Positions 18,028-31,176 of a DNA stretch of 64,000 nucleotides are shown here, one piece after another. The position numbers were made by a program, and so were the translations under genes. The notes under the pieces are model-generated. The model saw only the letters and a program-made list of their open reading frames with translations, was not told the origin of the DNA and did no database searches. Positions within the stretch are counted from its first letter, which is position 1, and the number at the start of each line of letters is the position of its first letter. The DNA lies in the NCBI GenBank assembly GCA_020536535.1, contig JAHLWZ010000151.1:1-64000 (forward strand). Reading direction: 5' to 3'. This DNA comes from Pelomyxa schiedti. Lineage: Eukaryota; Evosea; Pelobiontida; Pelomyxidae.

Positions 18028-20961
18028 AAACATCGTTGAAGCCCTTTGGTTTGTGTATCTGAACGGTGTTTTGCCACGCGGGAGAATTGGGGATCTTGAC
18101 CCACCTCGTCCTGTCCTCTTCTGCATTGGGAACAAGAAGGGGGTGCTTGCTGATATTGGCCCAGTTCATGCTGGTGATGCCGTTCACGTACAGAGTGGAA
18201 AGATTTGACAGTATGGTCAAACGCTCGGGCTTGTTTCGCTCAATGGAGTGCACAATGACAGTTGGATTCTTTGGTGTCAATTGTGCATTGGATGAAAGGT
18301 ACACAGAGAGGACTGGGTGGTTGGCTAACTCCACAAAAACATTGAATTTCTGTTCAAGAGCGCATAAAACCGAAGGGTAAAATAGAACGCTGCACCTCAC
18401 ATTCTTCCACCAGTAATCTGCCCCTGGGGGTTCAGTCATAAATTTGCCGTACACCGTGGAGATCATCGGGATTTTCGGATGTGGTGCAGGAGAGAGTCCT
18501 TCCAACTCGTGAGGCAACTGCTCTTTGATTGGTTCTGTTTGGTAACTGTGGAATGCATTTTGAACATGAAGAAATCTGGCATACTTGCTCTGGGATTTAA
18601 GCTTTTGCTCCAAAGAAGCCAGAGCAGCGGGATCTCCAGCCAAAACCACAGAATCAGCACTGTTAACCGAGGCAATATCAACGCCAGCCACATTTGAGAT
18701 CAGTTCTGTTGCGTCTGAGGCTGACATGCTGATGGCAAGCATTCTCCCTTTCCCACTCAAGGCCTGTTGCAGGCGAGACCTCACACTGATGACAAGAACG
18801 CCTTCCTCCAATGTAAGGTAGCACTCAACTGCTGCAGCCACTTCACCAACACTGTGTCCAACAACAGCATCAGGCACAATTCCCCAGTGCTGCCACACTG
18901 CATTCAGGCCAATTTGGACAGCGAAAATCAACACTTGTGCGAACTGTGTCTGATTCACACGCGAGTCACTTTCAGCTTTGTGAAGTTCCTCGATCACTGA
19001 CCACCCCATCACTCTCCTCCCAATGGAATCAACTTGGGTCATTGCATCATGGAATATCAGGTCATCGGAGAACATCTGCCTTCCCATTGCATACCATTGA
19101 GGCCCCTGACCTGAAAATACAAATAAGACTTTGTTCTTTGTTGTGAGAAGTTGAGATGTTCCAAGCTTCCATTTTGCGTCTGTGGTTCCTTTGGGATTTT
19201 GTATGAAAGTATCCAAAGCACTTGCCATATCTTGTGGATTTGCCCCAGAAGTGCGAGACGCTGGGAATAATGATTCGAGCGTTTTCCAGCAGTATAAATA
19301 ATCTCTGGTAAGCCACTCTTACTTGTTGATAGAAAGGAAATCCACTTTTGTGCACATGCTGTAAGTGCAGCGCTGGTATGAGCAGACAGTGGCAAACAAT
19401 AGAACGGTTGCACGCCAGAAATATTCTTTTCAGAGGGAATGGCCAGTGATTCTGTCACAAGACCATCAGTGCTGTTGCATTGGTTACCTCCAAATCCAAA
19501 CGAATTGGCAACTGCAATCTTCCTTTTGGTGATCTTACTCCACTGTTCACCATTCCATGCGACGGAAAGACTTCCAAAGTTAATATGGGTATCAATAGGT
19601 ACTCTCCTTTGGGGAAAAACTTCATCATGCTAAAGTGGTGTGAGATTTCCCTTTTTTTCCCCACAAATTCTTTTAGTCATAATATCATTATACTCTTGCA
19701 GTATAGAGGAATGTAAATGAATGCAACGTAATGTGTAAACCTGTAACATCAGAATGATTTTTGTGAGACTGGCCAACCCGGCACATGCCTCAGTGTGACC
19801 AATGTTTGCTTTCACTGAACCAATAAAGCAAGGACCTCTTGTTCCAGTTACCTCCTCACTGAAAACTTTCCTAATAGTATCTACTTCAATTGGATCACCA
19901 ACTGGAGTTCCCGTTCCATGAGCCTCAATGTAAGACACATCCACAGGGTCGACCTGTGCCAGTGAAAGAGCTGCCTGCAGGACAGCGACCTGACCAGAAG
20001 ATTTTGGTCGATTGATAAACTGCTTGCTTCCATCATGATTAGTGGCTGTGCCAGATATCACACAGTAGATATGATCACCATCGGCAATGGCAGCTGGTAG
20101 GGGCTTTTTTTTGTCCAAGAAAGAAAAAAAAAAAAAAAAAGGAGGAGTGAGTCGTTAACCTGAATTCAAGTATTATTATGAGAGCATACTTTCAAAAAGA
20201 AGGCAGAGGTGCCTTCGGCCCTAACATAGCCATCCGCGTTGGAACCAAAGGTATTGCATCTGCCAGAGGTCGTTGTCATTCCGGCGCGAGAAACCGAAAG
20301 AGAAAACTGGGGCAGCAACACCAAATTAGAAGCGGCGACCAACGCAGCGGCGCAGTCGCCAGCCCTGAGGCTCGAGCATGCCAAATGCAAGGCAACGAGA
20401 GACCCGCTGCAAGCAGTGTCGACAGTAAGGCTGGGCCCCTTGAAGTCGAAGAACCACGACAGACGGTTGCTCAGCATAGACAGAGCGGCTCCGTTTGCAG
20501 TGTACGCGGAGACGTCGGGTTCGTTCATAAGCACGATGTTCTGGCAGTCGACTCCGAAGCTCGCGACGAAAACGCCCGTGGATTTGCCGCCGCCTCCATG
20601 CGGTAGTAGGTCTCGGTCGGCGGCGCCTGTAGGAAATGTTTCGCCGGCGTCGGCTAGGGCTTCGCAAGAGATCTGCAACAGTTGGTGTTGAACCGGTCCC
20701 AGAAACGAAGCTTCGCGGGCCAACAGGCCGAAGAAAGCGGGTCGCAATGGGTAACTGGATCTTCAAGAGTCCCTGCAAAAGGTGTTTTGATCTTTCCTGG
20801 AAGGAGGTGTACTTCAGTAGTAGTGAGTATGAGCTGTGGAACTTGTCGAACAGCGTCGGCACAGCTGTGCAACAGGACGTAGTCATCGTCGAGGTTTCTT
20901 GCGGTGGGAAAACGGCAACCGGCAACTCGTCCCAGTTACGGCAACCAAAAAGCTTATGCAC
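18005..20961 (-). pseudogene. Second polyketide synthase (KS-AT), frameshifted and 3' truncated
   Basis: The ketosynthase starts VAVTGTSCRLP, then RNLDDDYVLLHSCADAVRQV, VHLLPGKIKTPFAGTLEDPV and FFGLLAREASF. It has an active site DTACSGS, and later EAHGTGTPVGDP and KANIGHTEACAG. After a linker (IIYTAGKRSNHYSQRLAL) comes an acyltransferase with FVFSGQGPQWYAMG, the nucleophile motif GHSVGE and FHSYQTEPI. All catalytic residues are present, but at least three places need a one-base correction to stay in frame: A-run 20909-20912, G-run 20739-20741, and about 19245-19256. After the AT linker (WVKIPNSPAWQNTVQ) the frame ends at 18005 inside transposon-like sequence, so no reducing domains or carrier domain follow. 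At least one normal intron (with A18 at 20128) lies inside. Assembly indels are the alternative to pseudogenisation. Confidence 0.8.
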
Positions 20962-21136
20962 AGGTTAGAAGGAATGGAACTCCAAAGGGACGTGTTGCGA
21001 AGAAGCACCTGTCCTTGTGCGTGCTCATTCCAGCTTGTACTAGAACTAGTTCTATAAAGAAGGTGCGAATGATGAACATCTTCCATGGGTGTACCGTCCC
21101 CCCCCCCCCCCCCCCACAAGGAGGGCGCCCTCCCTT

Positions 21137-21645
21137 TCACACAGGTGTGTTCTCCCTCTCCAACCCCAGTGGATTTGCACCAACATCCCTGATATCAGGC
21201 TCATCCAGCTTCACTTTCCTAAGAGCAGAAAGAGATATAGCCACACATTCGATGAAAACGGAATACCCGAGACCCACGCCGTCAGCTCGGCCATCCACAG
21301 AAAAACCAACTCGAATCCGGCGGTCTAGTGACAGACACCAAACCACCCATCTCGCCACCATCGACGTCTTTGTCCAGTCGATAATGGTACAGATATCTCG
21401 CACCAACCACAACTACCCAGCCACCGTCAATGACAGTGGATCACTTTGGGATTACAAGGATCACTTTTACCACTCACTTGGCCCAGGTGCGGCGTCAGCG
21501 CTGCATGGGCGGCAGCACGCCTGCCATAGGCGCTTCCCCCTGTCCCTCTCCCAGCCTCCCGTCGCCCAGGAGACCATACTCCATTAATTATCACCCCGTT
21601 TGGTAACTGAGCACATCCACAAAACTTGCTTTGCTGAATTGTCAA
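21137..21645 (-). CDS. Unrecognised small spliced gene
   Basis: Two minus-strand open segments could form one gene. The first, from ATG 21645, reads FCGCAQLPNGVIINGVW and is Gly/Arg/Ala-rich until a GTGAGT-type donor near 21480. The second has a strand-like pattern (RRIRVGFSVDG, GLGYSVFIECVAISLSALRK) ending at 21137. I do not recognise a family. A run of about 15 C lies just downstream at 21100. It starts 178 bases from CD2BP2, in divergent orientation. Confidence 0.35.
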
Positions 21646-21822
21646 TTCACATCCCTTTCTCTAATAAATGAAAGACAGCCAGTCCAATCACGTGGTGCTG
21701 CTGTGTTTTTCTTCCTAAACGCGAACCAGGACAGAATTTTCTTGTGCTTCGACAGACACCATCATTATTGCATCCCCCACGAAAACCAACAAAAAAAAAA
21801 AAAAAAAACAAGCTTGGAAAAG

Positions 21823-23958
21823 ATGGGAGACAAGAGAGGCGACAGCGAGAACCAAGAACGGGAGGCAGCGTCGTCACGCAAGAGGACGCCTGGGAAATTC
21901 CCCAGGGAGCTGCAGTACCTCGTGGACGACGACAGTCTGCTGGAGGACCCCCCATCCGTGGACTGGAAGCGCCGCGGCGACGGCGGTGCCGCCGCAACCG
22001 CAACCGGCGCCACCACCCCAGACGCCGCGGCCGAGAAGGTCGACGGGGCCGAGAGCCGGCAGGGTGCCACGACGACGGCCTCGGGGGAGGCCAAGAGGCG
22101 CAGGGTGGGGAGGGAGGGGAACGAGGGGGAGGAAAGGGCGGTGGCGGGGGCGGGAAGGGGGGACAGGGGGAGGGAGAGGGGCAGCAGGGGAGCGGGAAGG
22201 GGCGGCAGAGGGGGGGCGGGGGGCGCCGGGAGGGCCCAGAACAGCGGGCAACAGAAGAGGGTCACTTTCGCTGCTAGGGAGAGGGAGGAGTTCTTGGCCG
22301 AGCAGAAGAAGAGGGTCGTGGATGTATGTAGTGTCGCATTCTTCCGTAGTAACCAAAGTATTATAATTAAATGGAAGCAGTAATTCAATTCAACTACATC
22401 CATGTCAGAATAGAGAATTTAGCATGTGATGTAACCCATTGCGGAATGTAACTCGTGTCATTGACTTCGAAACTAAAGGGTGAAGCTGAGAACGACTTTG
22501 ATGAGGAAAAGAAGTCTACAGAGCCACTCACTCATGTGAAGGGAGAGGAGGCATCAACAATATCTTATGATGGTGACATCAAGATAGAGCCCTTTAATTT
22601 AAGGTAGCTTCATACCTCCTCACTATTACAAATTGTGACTCAACACCAGACAGGAGATGCAGGAAGGAAGTTTTGATGGTCAAGGAAACTACACAGAGTT
22701 TAGGCAGCCAAGGTACGTCGTAACATTTTCTTCTTGTAAATTAATAACTTCTCCCAGAGCACTAAGTGATGCATGGCTAGAAGAATGTGACTCAAAATAT
22801 GCTGAAGTGCGCATACTTTTTTAAAATAGTGTTTTGTTGTGTTTGTATGTATTGTGTACCAAGAAGTTTCTATTTACTTCTGTGGACAGGACATGGAACG
22901 TGAAGCAGAAGAACTGGAAAGGAAATGGCGAGCAAAAGCGAAAGCAGACAGAATGGCAAAGGCTGAAAAGAGAGAAGCAATTGACACTTATGCCTGCCGT
23001 GCTAGTATGTTGCAGCTTCTTCTTCCTGGTGAGGATACCTGGGGTGCTCTAAAGCGCCTTGGCAAGGTAGTTGCTACATCTTTTTTCTGACTTCAATTAT
23101 ACTTCAGCATAAAATAATATTTTCTGCAGAAAGATGGAGGTGACAAGGCGAAGTTCCTCAAGTTAACAGAAGCTGCTGATGCCCTACTAGCATCTGGTGA
23201 TATAAGTTTGTTTCCCCACATCCTTCATCTAAGTAGACTAGTAATAATACAAGTACAACATAAAAAAAAAAAACCAAGAATCTCAAATAAAATAAACCAA
23301 CCCAAACCACCCTTCACACAGATATATACACAATGAACCGGGATCAAATCAGAGCGGCGGCAGCAGCCGAACTTTGTATGTACACTTCCTCCACCAAAAA
23401 AAGCTAAAAACCTGACCACTTACACAAGTGCACGAGACCCAAGACGTGGCCAAAGTTGTAGACGACTCAAGTGAAGACCCAATAACAGAAGCCGACCTAG
23501 TCCCGCGAACAACATCCTCGACAGCTACATCTACATCAACATCCACATCAACCTCAGCACCTTCCACAAAGCCAAAGGGGTCATCAACATGGAGCAATGT
23601 GGCGAAGAACAGCAAGGGCAGTTCTAAGAGTACTAGTAGTAGCAATGCACGGGAGGAGGAGAGTGAGGGCTCTGTGGTGAAAGCGAAAAAGCCGGAAGTG
23701 ATGTGGGAGTACCAAATAAGTGGCAATGATCAAGTGCAGGGGCCATTTACAACAGCGCAGATGATGGAGTGGGTACAAGCGGTATGTTATGTTAAATCCT
23801 CAATGTGCTTACATGTTATTATTTACCAACACAAATAGGGCTGCTTCAGCTATGCTGATTCTCCTGCGGTTAAGGCTAGAATTGTTGGGGAAACACTGTA
23901 TGAATCACACCACGCCTATCAACCAATCCTTGAGATAAAATTCTCAGAGTACTTGTAA
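21823..23958 (+). CDS. CD2BP2: CD2BP2 / U5-52K homologue with GYF domain
   Basis: This U5 snRNP-associated factor (yeast Lin1/Snu40) binds proline-rich partners through its C-terminal GYF domain and acts in spliceosome assembly. ATG 21823 is followed by an acidic and Arg/Gly-rich tail ending QKRVTFAAREREEF, the KRVTF motif that opens the human protein. Small exons give ISYDGDIKIEPFNLR, EMQEGSFDGQGNYTE and ALSDAWLEE, which match the family core (ITPFNLxEEMEEGxFD ... DSWLD). Then come coiled DMEREAEELERKWR, QLLLPGEDTWGALKRLGK, and the GYF domain VMWEYQISGNDQVQGPFTTA with QMMEWVQAGCF. It stops at 23956-23958. A Thr/Ser linker lies before GYF. Introns include T- and A-runs, and an A18 run stands about 15 bases before the start codon. 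Confidence 0.9.
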
Positions 23959-26802
23959 GGATCTAAAAAAGAGAAAAGAATCACCCATCTTCAAAAACCA
24001 CAAACAGTTGTCTTTTCTACGGTTGATTACAGGTGAATGAGATTTTCCGGTGATAACATTTCCGCCATGGAACGAGCCAAGGGCACAGGAACAGCGTTCT
24101 GGGTTGGTGGTCAGAAGAAAACATACCACCGCCACGCCTACCGCGATTTGTTGCATTTGTGCACTTGGTGAACCGAAGAAATACCACGAATCACCAAACC
24201 CTTGTGCTCTCGCATTCTTTTGAAAGGTCATAGTGAAGAGAGATAAGAGAAACATACTTCCCGAATAGAAAAAGTCCTGTTTGTGTGCGGGTGCAAGCAG
24301 GTCCCTTGTGGCGCTCCTGTAACTGTCAAAAATACTTCCTTCCAGCCACGGTGATAGCAACGGAAATTCTTTCTGTCACGAGGCGGTCTTCTATACTGCC
24401 GATAACTTAGTGGAAGAGTACCATCCTTCTGCAGGGGAACATCAAGTAAAGGCTGGATTGGGAAATCAAAATTTACACAAAAGAATCATCACTTACGTGT
24501 TGTGAAAGTACGGTTACGCTACGGTGTAATGTGACTGTGGTGTCTGTTTCCATTCGCATCATTGCTTGATAAGTGGACTGACAAGAGTGGGCATACTCTA
24601 CGCCACCTTCATCCACTGTATCCTCAGCAAGGTCTATGCCCCAACCCTCGTTGATTTCATACTCGGTGTTTGTGTGTCAAACCTGAAATTGCATCCCAAA
24701 CTGTTAGCGGCAATGGAAGGTTTGAATTTACAGGCGGTTTTACAAACCTGGAATGATTTAGATAAAAATTTCTATTTGTATGTGTACTTGCGGAATTTTG
24801 TCTTGCAGAAATTAGGTGCGCTGCAGCCTGTAGGTAACGTGTACTGTGCTGTCGGGAATTTCGGTAAATATATGTCACTTCTGGAGGCCCAGATAAAGGT
24901 GCGCCATCTTGACTGCGGTGCTCCAAAACAACAAGCATTTAGTAAACCAGTTCTGACTTGATATCCCAAAGACACCAAGTTTGATATCAGATACCGCACC
25001 AGGAAAGCATCATTAGGATCAAAAATCCCTGGCACATTCTCAAAGAGCACTACCTCGGGGTGCAATAGTTTTATGTATTTCGCGAATATACGCATCATTT
25101 GGTTGTCTTTATTAAGCAGAGGTCTTATAAGCTCTCGACAGCAGTTGCTCTTGCTCACCCCTTGGCAAGGGGGTCCTCCAATAAGAATTGTGACTTCTCC
25201 AGGGAGAGGTATACAAGGAAGGGCAGAACTGTCAACAGGAGCTTCATATGAGTCCTTCGAATTCTCCTCCATTTCACCTGAGAAGTTGCTATAACGGGAA
25301 CGAAGGAACTCGGAAAGCTCGTCAGCAGAGAGTTCAGCTGGTGCAACCCAGGAGTCAAAAAGGGGGGAAAGTCCTATCCAAGAAACAAGAAACTGCAACG
25401 AGTTCGGTGTGAAGAAGCACAGATCTCTAACATAGGCTATTTGATCATTCTCATTATCATGGTCACGCTCTTCCTCTACACAACTATTGTCCTCAGTGAC
25501 TTAGTTCTGTTAGAATTAAAATGAGTGTAATCAGATGTACTTCTGGGGGGTTTGTGTTGTTTAATCAGCTCTTCTAAAGATAGCAAGAGGGCTTTGGCAC
25601 ATCCTTGAATTGGTATGACATCAGTGTGATTTCGGATGTAAGTCTTCATTGTGTCAGGGTTCTTTTCGACGCCCCATGTAATAGGAAATCCTGCCTACAC
25701 TTAGGTAAACTTGTTGAATAGAGGTTCAATATTCGAGGTTCAATATTCACACTTGCTCAAAACCATGACTAAGTCCACCACACCCACAAAATAGATCCAA
25801 AATGCGGGGTGCCCGAGTGATATCTCTCATATCAGCATTAGGTGGATTGGTGTAGCTGCAGCTATAAAGAAAGTTAAAGGAAAAAGTACAAAAAAAGCGC
25901 CGCACTCTTTACTGTTGTACTCAAGCCTATAAAAATAATGGTTTTTTTGTGCAACCCAATTACGGAATTCGACTCCTTCTGTAGAGGGAAAATATTTAAC
26001 CTAACCTGGAATGTCAACACCATTTGCGTCTGAGGGAGAACCTTACCCAGCATTTGGTTGTGACGCGTGTTGTCTCATAACAGCCAAATGATTTAGGGTC
26101 CTCGCAACTACCCATGTACAATTCACGCTTTTGGTTATGAGGACCCTTACAAAAGGTGTATCTTGGGAACCACAGCCGTCTTATCTTTAGCGGGCAGTCT
26201 CGTTGTGTCTCAGATTTTCCTATAATCTGTCCTACCCACAAAATCCCTCTTCCAGTTTTGCGCGATTTGGTGTGGCCCCGAAATTTGACGAAGTCTTCTA
26301 TAGCATACTGACTCTGCTTGCATCCGGCCTTTTCTGAGCTAGTGTGTGTCTCAACTTGTATTGGTGCAGTAAGTATATTCGTAGTATCGAGTGTCTGGTT
26401 CTGGGGTGCCTCAAAATTCGCTTGGTGCTGGGATTGGAGGGGCTCGTGTATCGACTTGGGAGCTTGGATCTGCTCTACTTGGCCTGCGAAGGGCGCACTG
26501 GGATTTTCAGCACTTCCACCGTTATTCTGCATAGTATAGCTCTCAACTGCAACCGTTTCCTCCGGCCGACAGTTGGCGTGGGTGTCGTCATTCGACGCGA
26601 CTTCGGCGGGGATTTGCTCGGGTGTCTGGGTTATTTCGCCAGGATCGTCGATCACGATGACGTCGTGCGGATCTGGTCTCTGGTTTACGTGTGTCGCCGG
26701 ATCTTCGTCGTCATCGCTGATTACAACTACTTCACCCCTACGAGGCAGGTGTCGATGTGTCCACCATTTCCGTATATTGTCGCTTGTGCGGTTTCTACGC
26801 CA
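23944..26802 (-). CDS. Cytosine-5 DNA methyltransferase with BAH domain
   Basis: The enzyme transfers methyl groups from S-adenosylmethionine to DNA cytosines in the nucleus. From ATG 26802, an acidic N-terminal region (EVVVISDDDEDP, DVIVIDDPGE) precedes a BAH domain (YAIEDFVKFRGHTK, GILWVGQIIG, LKIRRLWFPRYTF). Across introns come catalytic motif I (ILDLFCGCGGLSHGF), ITWGVEKNPDTMKTY, motif IV with the nucleophile (LIGGPPCQGVSKSN), motif VI (VVLFENVPGI), motif VIII (QSRWRTFIWA), PLPLTVWDAIS in the target-recognition region, and motif IX/X (NARAQGFGDSWYFFGS, MQQIAVGVAV). All catalytic motifs are present. The BAH-plus-catalytic layout resembles DNMT1/chromomethylase types, but no chromodomain was seen. 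The 3' end is uncertain: the frame overlaps the last bases of convergent CD2BP2. Transcription starts divergently from the MST kinase. Confidence 0.88.
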
Positions 26803-27101
26803 CATTGTTGACAACAATAAATAGGAGATCTCCACATGTCGTGCAAAGAATATAAAAAAGAAGAGCGCAGGGAACAGATGCCAAACAGCACTCGTCGGTT
26901 TAACGTCCAGAAGAAACGTGATCTGGTTGGGTTGGGGTTTTCTGAGGTATCCAGCTCAGCCCGGCGAGTTCACAAACCTATGGATTTGTATCTTAGGAAC
27001 GGGCCCTCTACTCCAGAGCTCTCAGGGAATCTCTGAATTCAGATTTGAAACACAAAAAAAAGATCGTTTGGAACGAAATTTAACAAAAAAGGTTAGGGAA
27101 C

Positions 27102-29404
<2,303 letters not shown>

Positions 29405-29602
29405 AACCCCACCAAACAAACCATCATCAACATCACCATGCATGGCATTGGGTGTGTAAATTACACTCCCTTGTACCATTCCCTATGTTCCACTTATGTA
29501 ACATAAACAAAAAGCAACCAAGTTGTTTCCCTCTATTTGGTTCCCTCCAACTTCGAGTTTCGTTTTCGAACAGTTTGTTGTTATCTAATAACAAAAACAA
29601 AA

Positions 29603-31020
29603 ATGATGGGACAACCTGGGCGTGGGCTGGCATCAGTTGCCTGCCGTCGTGGGTTGAGGGCAATTCCTTTGACATTTACAACAAAAAAAAACGAGGAGTT
29701 TGTGTTTCGGGTGTTGCTCCACGGCACGCCGGTGTCGAGGAGCCTGAGTGCGGCGTTGTTGAGTGACAGGGGTGTGACGGGAGATCTGGCGACAGAGAGT
29801 TTCTTCTTCGTCGTTACGGCGAACGAACTCGTTAAGCTGCATATGAACTGTAAGATCTTGGGTATTGCTTGAGTTTACTGTTTTTGAAGCTCGCACTGCG
29901 ATTACTGTTGCCCTCGCGAGGGGGGACGCGCAAACTTGGTTCGTTTCGTGCACGGTGGACTACAACACTTTCCGTGTTTATCTCACTGATTCGAAGTGTC
30001 TGATATGGTGGGTTCCACTTGTAGGTAATCCGCAATACTCTCTTTCGTGAATTCACATTGGTTTGGATTCATCCTTTCAGACGCATTAATGTATCGTGAT
30101 GGAGACCCCCTAGTTGCGCTGCACTGTGCCATTGGCAGGGGGAAAAGTGGGCCTGACTCGCCACATGTTGAAGCACGACTCATCAGCCCCTGGGGGATTA
30201 CAGTAGCCCCAAATGGAGACTTGTACTTCACGGAAAAGCATTGCCTTAGAAAGTTATCCAAGGGTTTGTATATGAACAGCCTCAGGTGATCCTTACATCC
30301 CTACAATTTTAGGTGTTCTGTCTACTGTAGCAGGAACAGATTACCCAGGTTATCAAGACGGAATTGGATCTACTGCTCGTTTTAAAGATCCTAGGGGAAT
30401 ATGTATAAACAGAGAAAATGGCAACATTTATGTTGCAGATAATGGGAACAACAGAATAAGATGCGTTGACTCGAATGGTAACAAACTACAATTCATTTTT
30501 CCACAATCACCAACCATTAGGAATGGTAACCACTATTGGTGGAAATGGAATTCAACAGCATGCAGATGGAGCTGCCTCTGGGTCAAGTTTTTACTTCCCC
30601 TGGGCTGTTGATACTGACTCTCATGGAAATATTTACGTCTCCGATTTCTGCACACATTCGATTCGAGTTATTTCCCCAAAAGGTTGAACTGTTGTTGCAT
30701 TTGAGCCTCCTCAATTAACGTTTTTAGGAATGGTTTCCACCATCCTATGGCAGCTCGAATACCCAGGGTGCGTAGTAATACAACCTTATACAAGCCATAT
30801 GTACGTGCTTAACAACGGTTCCACTGAAAGCGGGAGCCTGTGCTACGTGAACCTGAGGCTCACGCCGCCATGGGCTATTGTCAAACTCTTGCTGGTTGGA
30901 TGGGCAAAAGACCCCACAAGTTTTTTCTACCGTAGTGCTTTCCCCATACACATCCTTCACGCAATCATAGAATACGCCTTTGGCCTCTGCCTTCCCCACC
31001 CTCTGACCGTCGGTCTCTGA
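29603..31020 (+). CDS. NHL-repeat beta-propeller protein
   Basis: At least three NHL-type blades are visible: LISPWGITVAPNGDLYFTE, RFKDPRGICINRENGNIYVA with DNGNNRIRCVD, and SSFYFPWAVDTDSHGNIYVS. They alternate with VLSTVAGTDYPGYQDG and MVTTIGGNGIQQHADG linkers, all joined over short introns. The N-terminal exon (FVFRVLLHGTPVSRSLSAAL) matches nothing I know. The C-terminus is a distinct hydrophobic segment PPWAIVKLLLVGWAKDP followed by FPIHILHAIIEYAFG, which looks like a small helical F-box-like or targeting module rather than part of the propeller. A role as a binding scaffold is the most that can be inferred. It starts 199 bases after the MST kinase and is in the same orientation. Confidence 0.75.
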
Positions 31021-31176
31021 GCGTCTATCACTTCCTACTAGTTTGTAGTGACCCTCCTCCGAGGTTTTGCGCAACAAGCATGTTCTTTCTAATGTTGAAA
31101 AAATAAAAAATCAAAAACTTTACAAAGAGTAACAACTATGTATTAAGGGACAAGTTTTTGAGTGTTTTGGGATTGA

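Noticed and set aside
21986-22366. Several overlapping Arg/Gly/Pro-rich frames on both strands
   Set aside because: They are shadows of the GC-rich N-terminal exon of CD2BP2. Only the frame leading to KRVTF and the later GYF domain is coherent.
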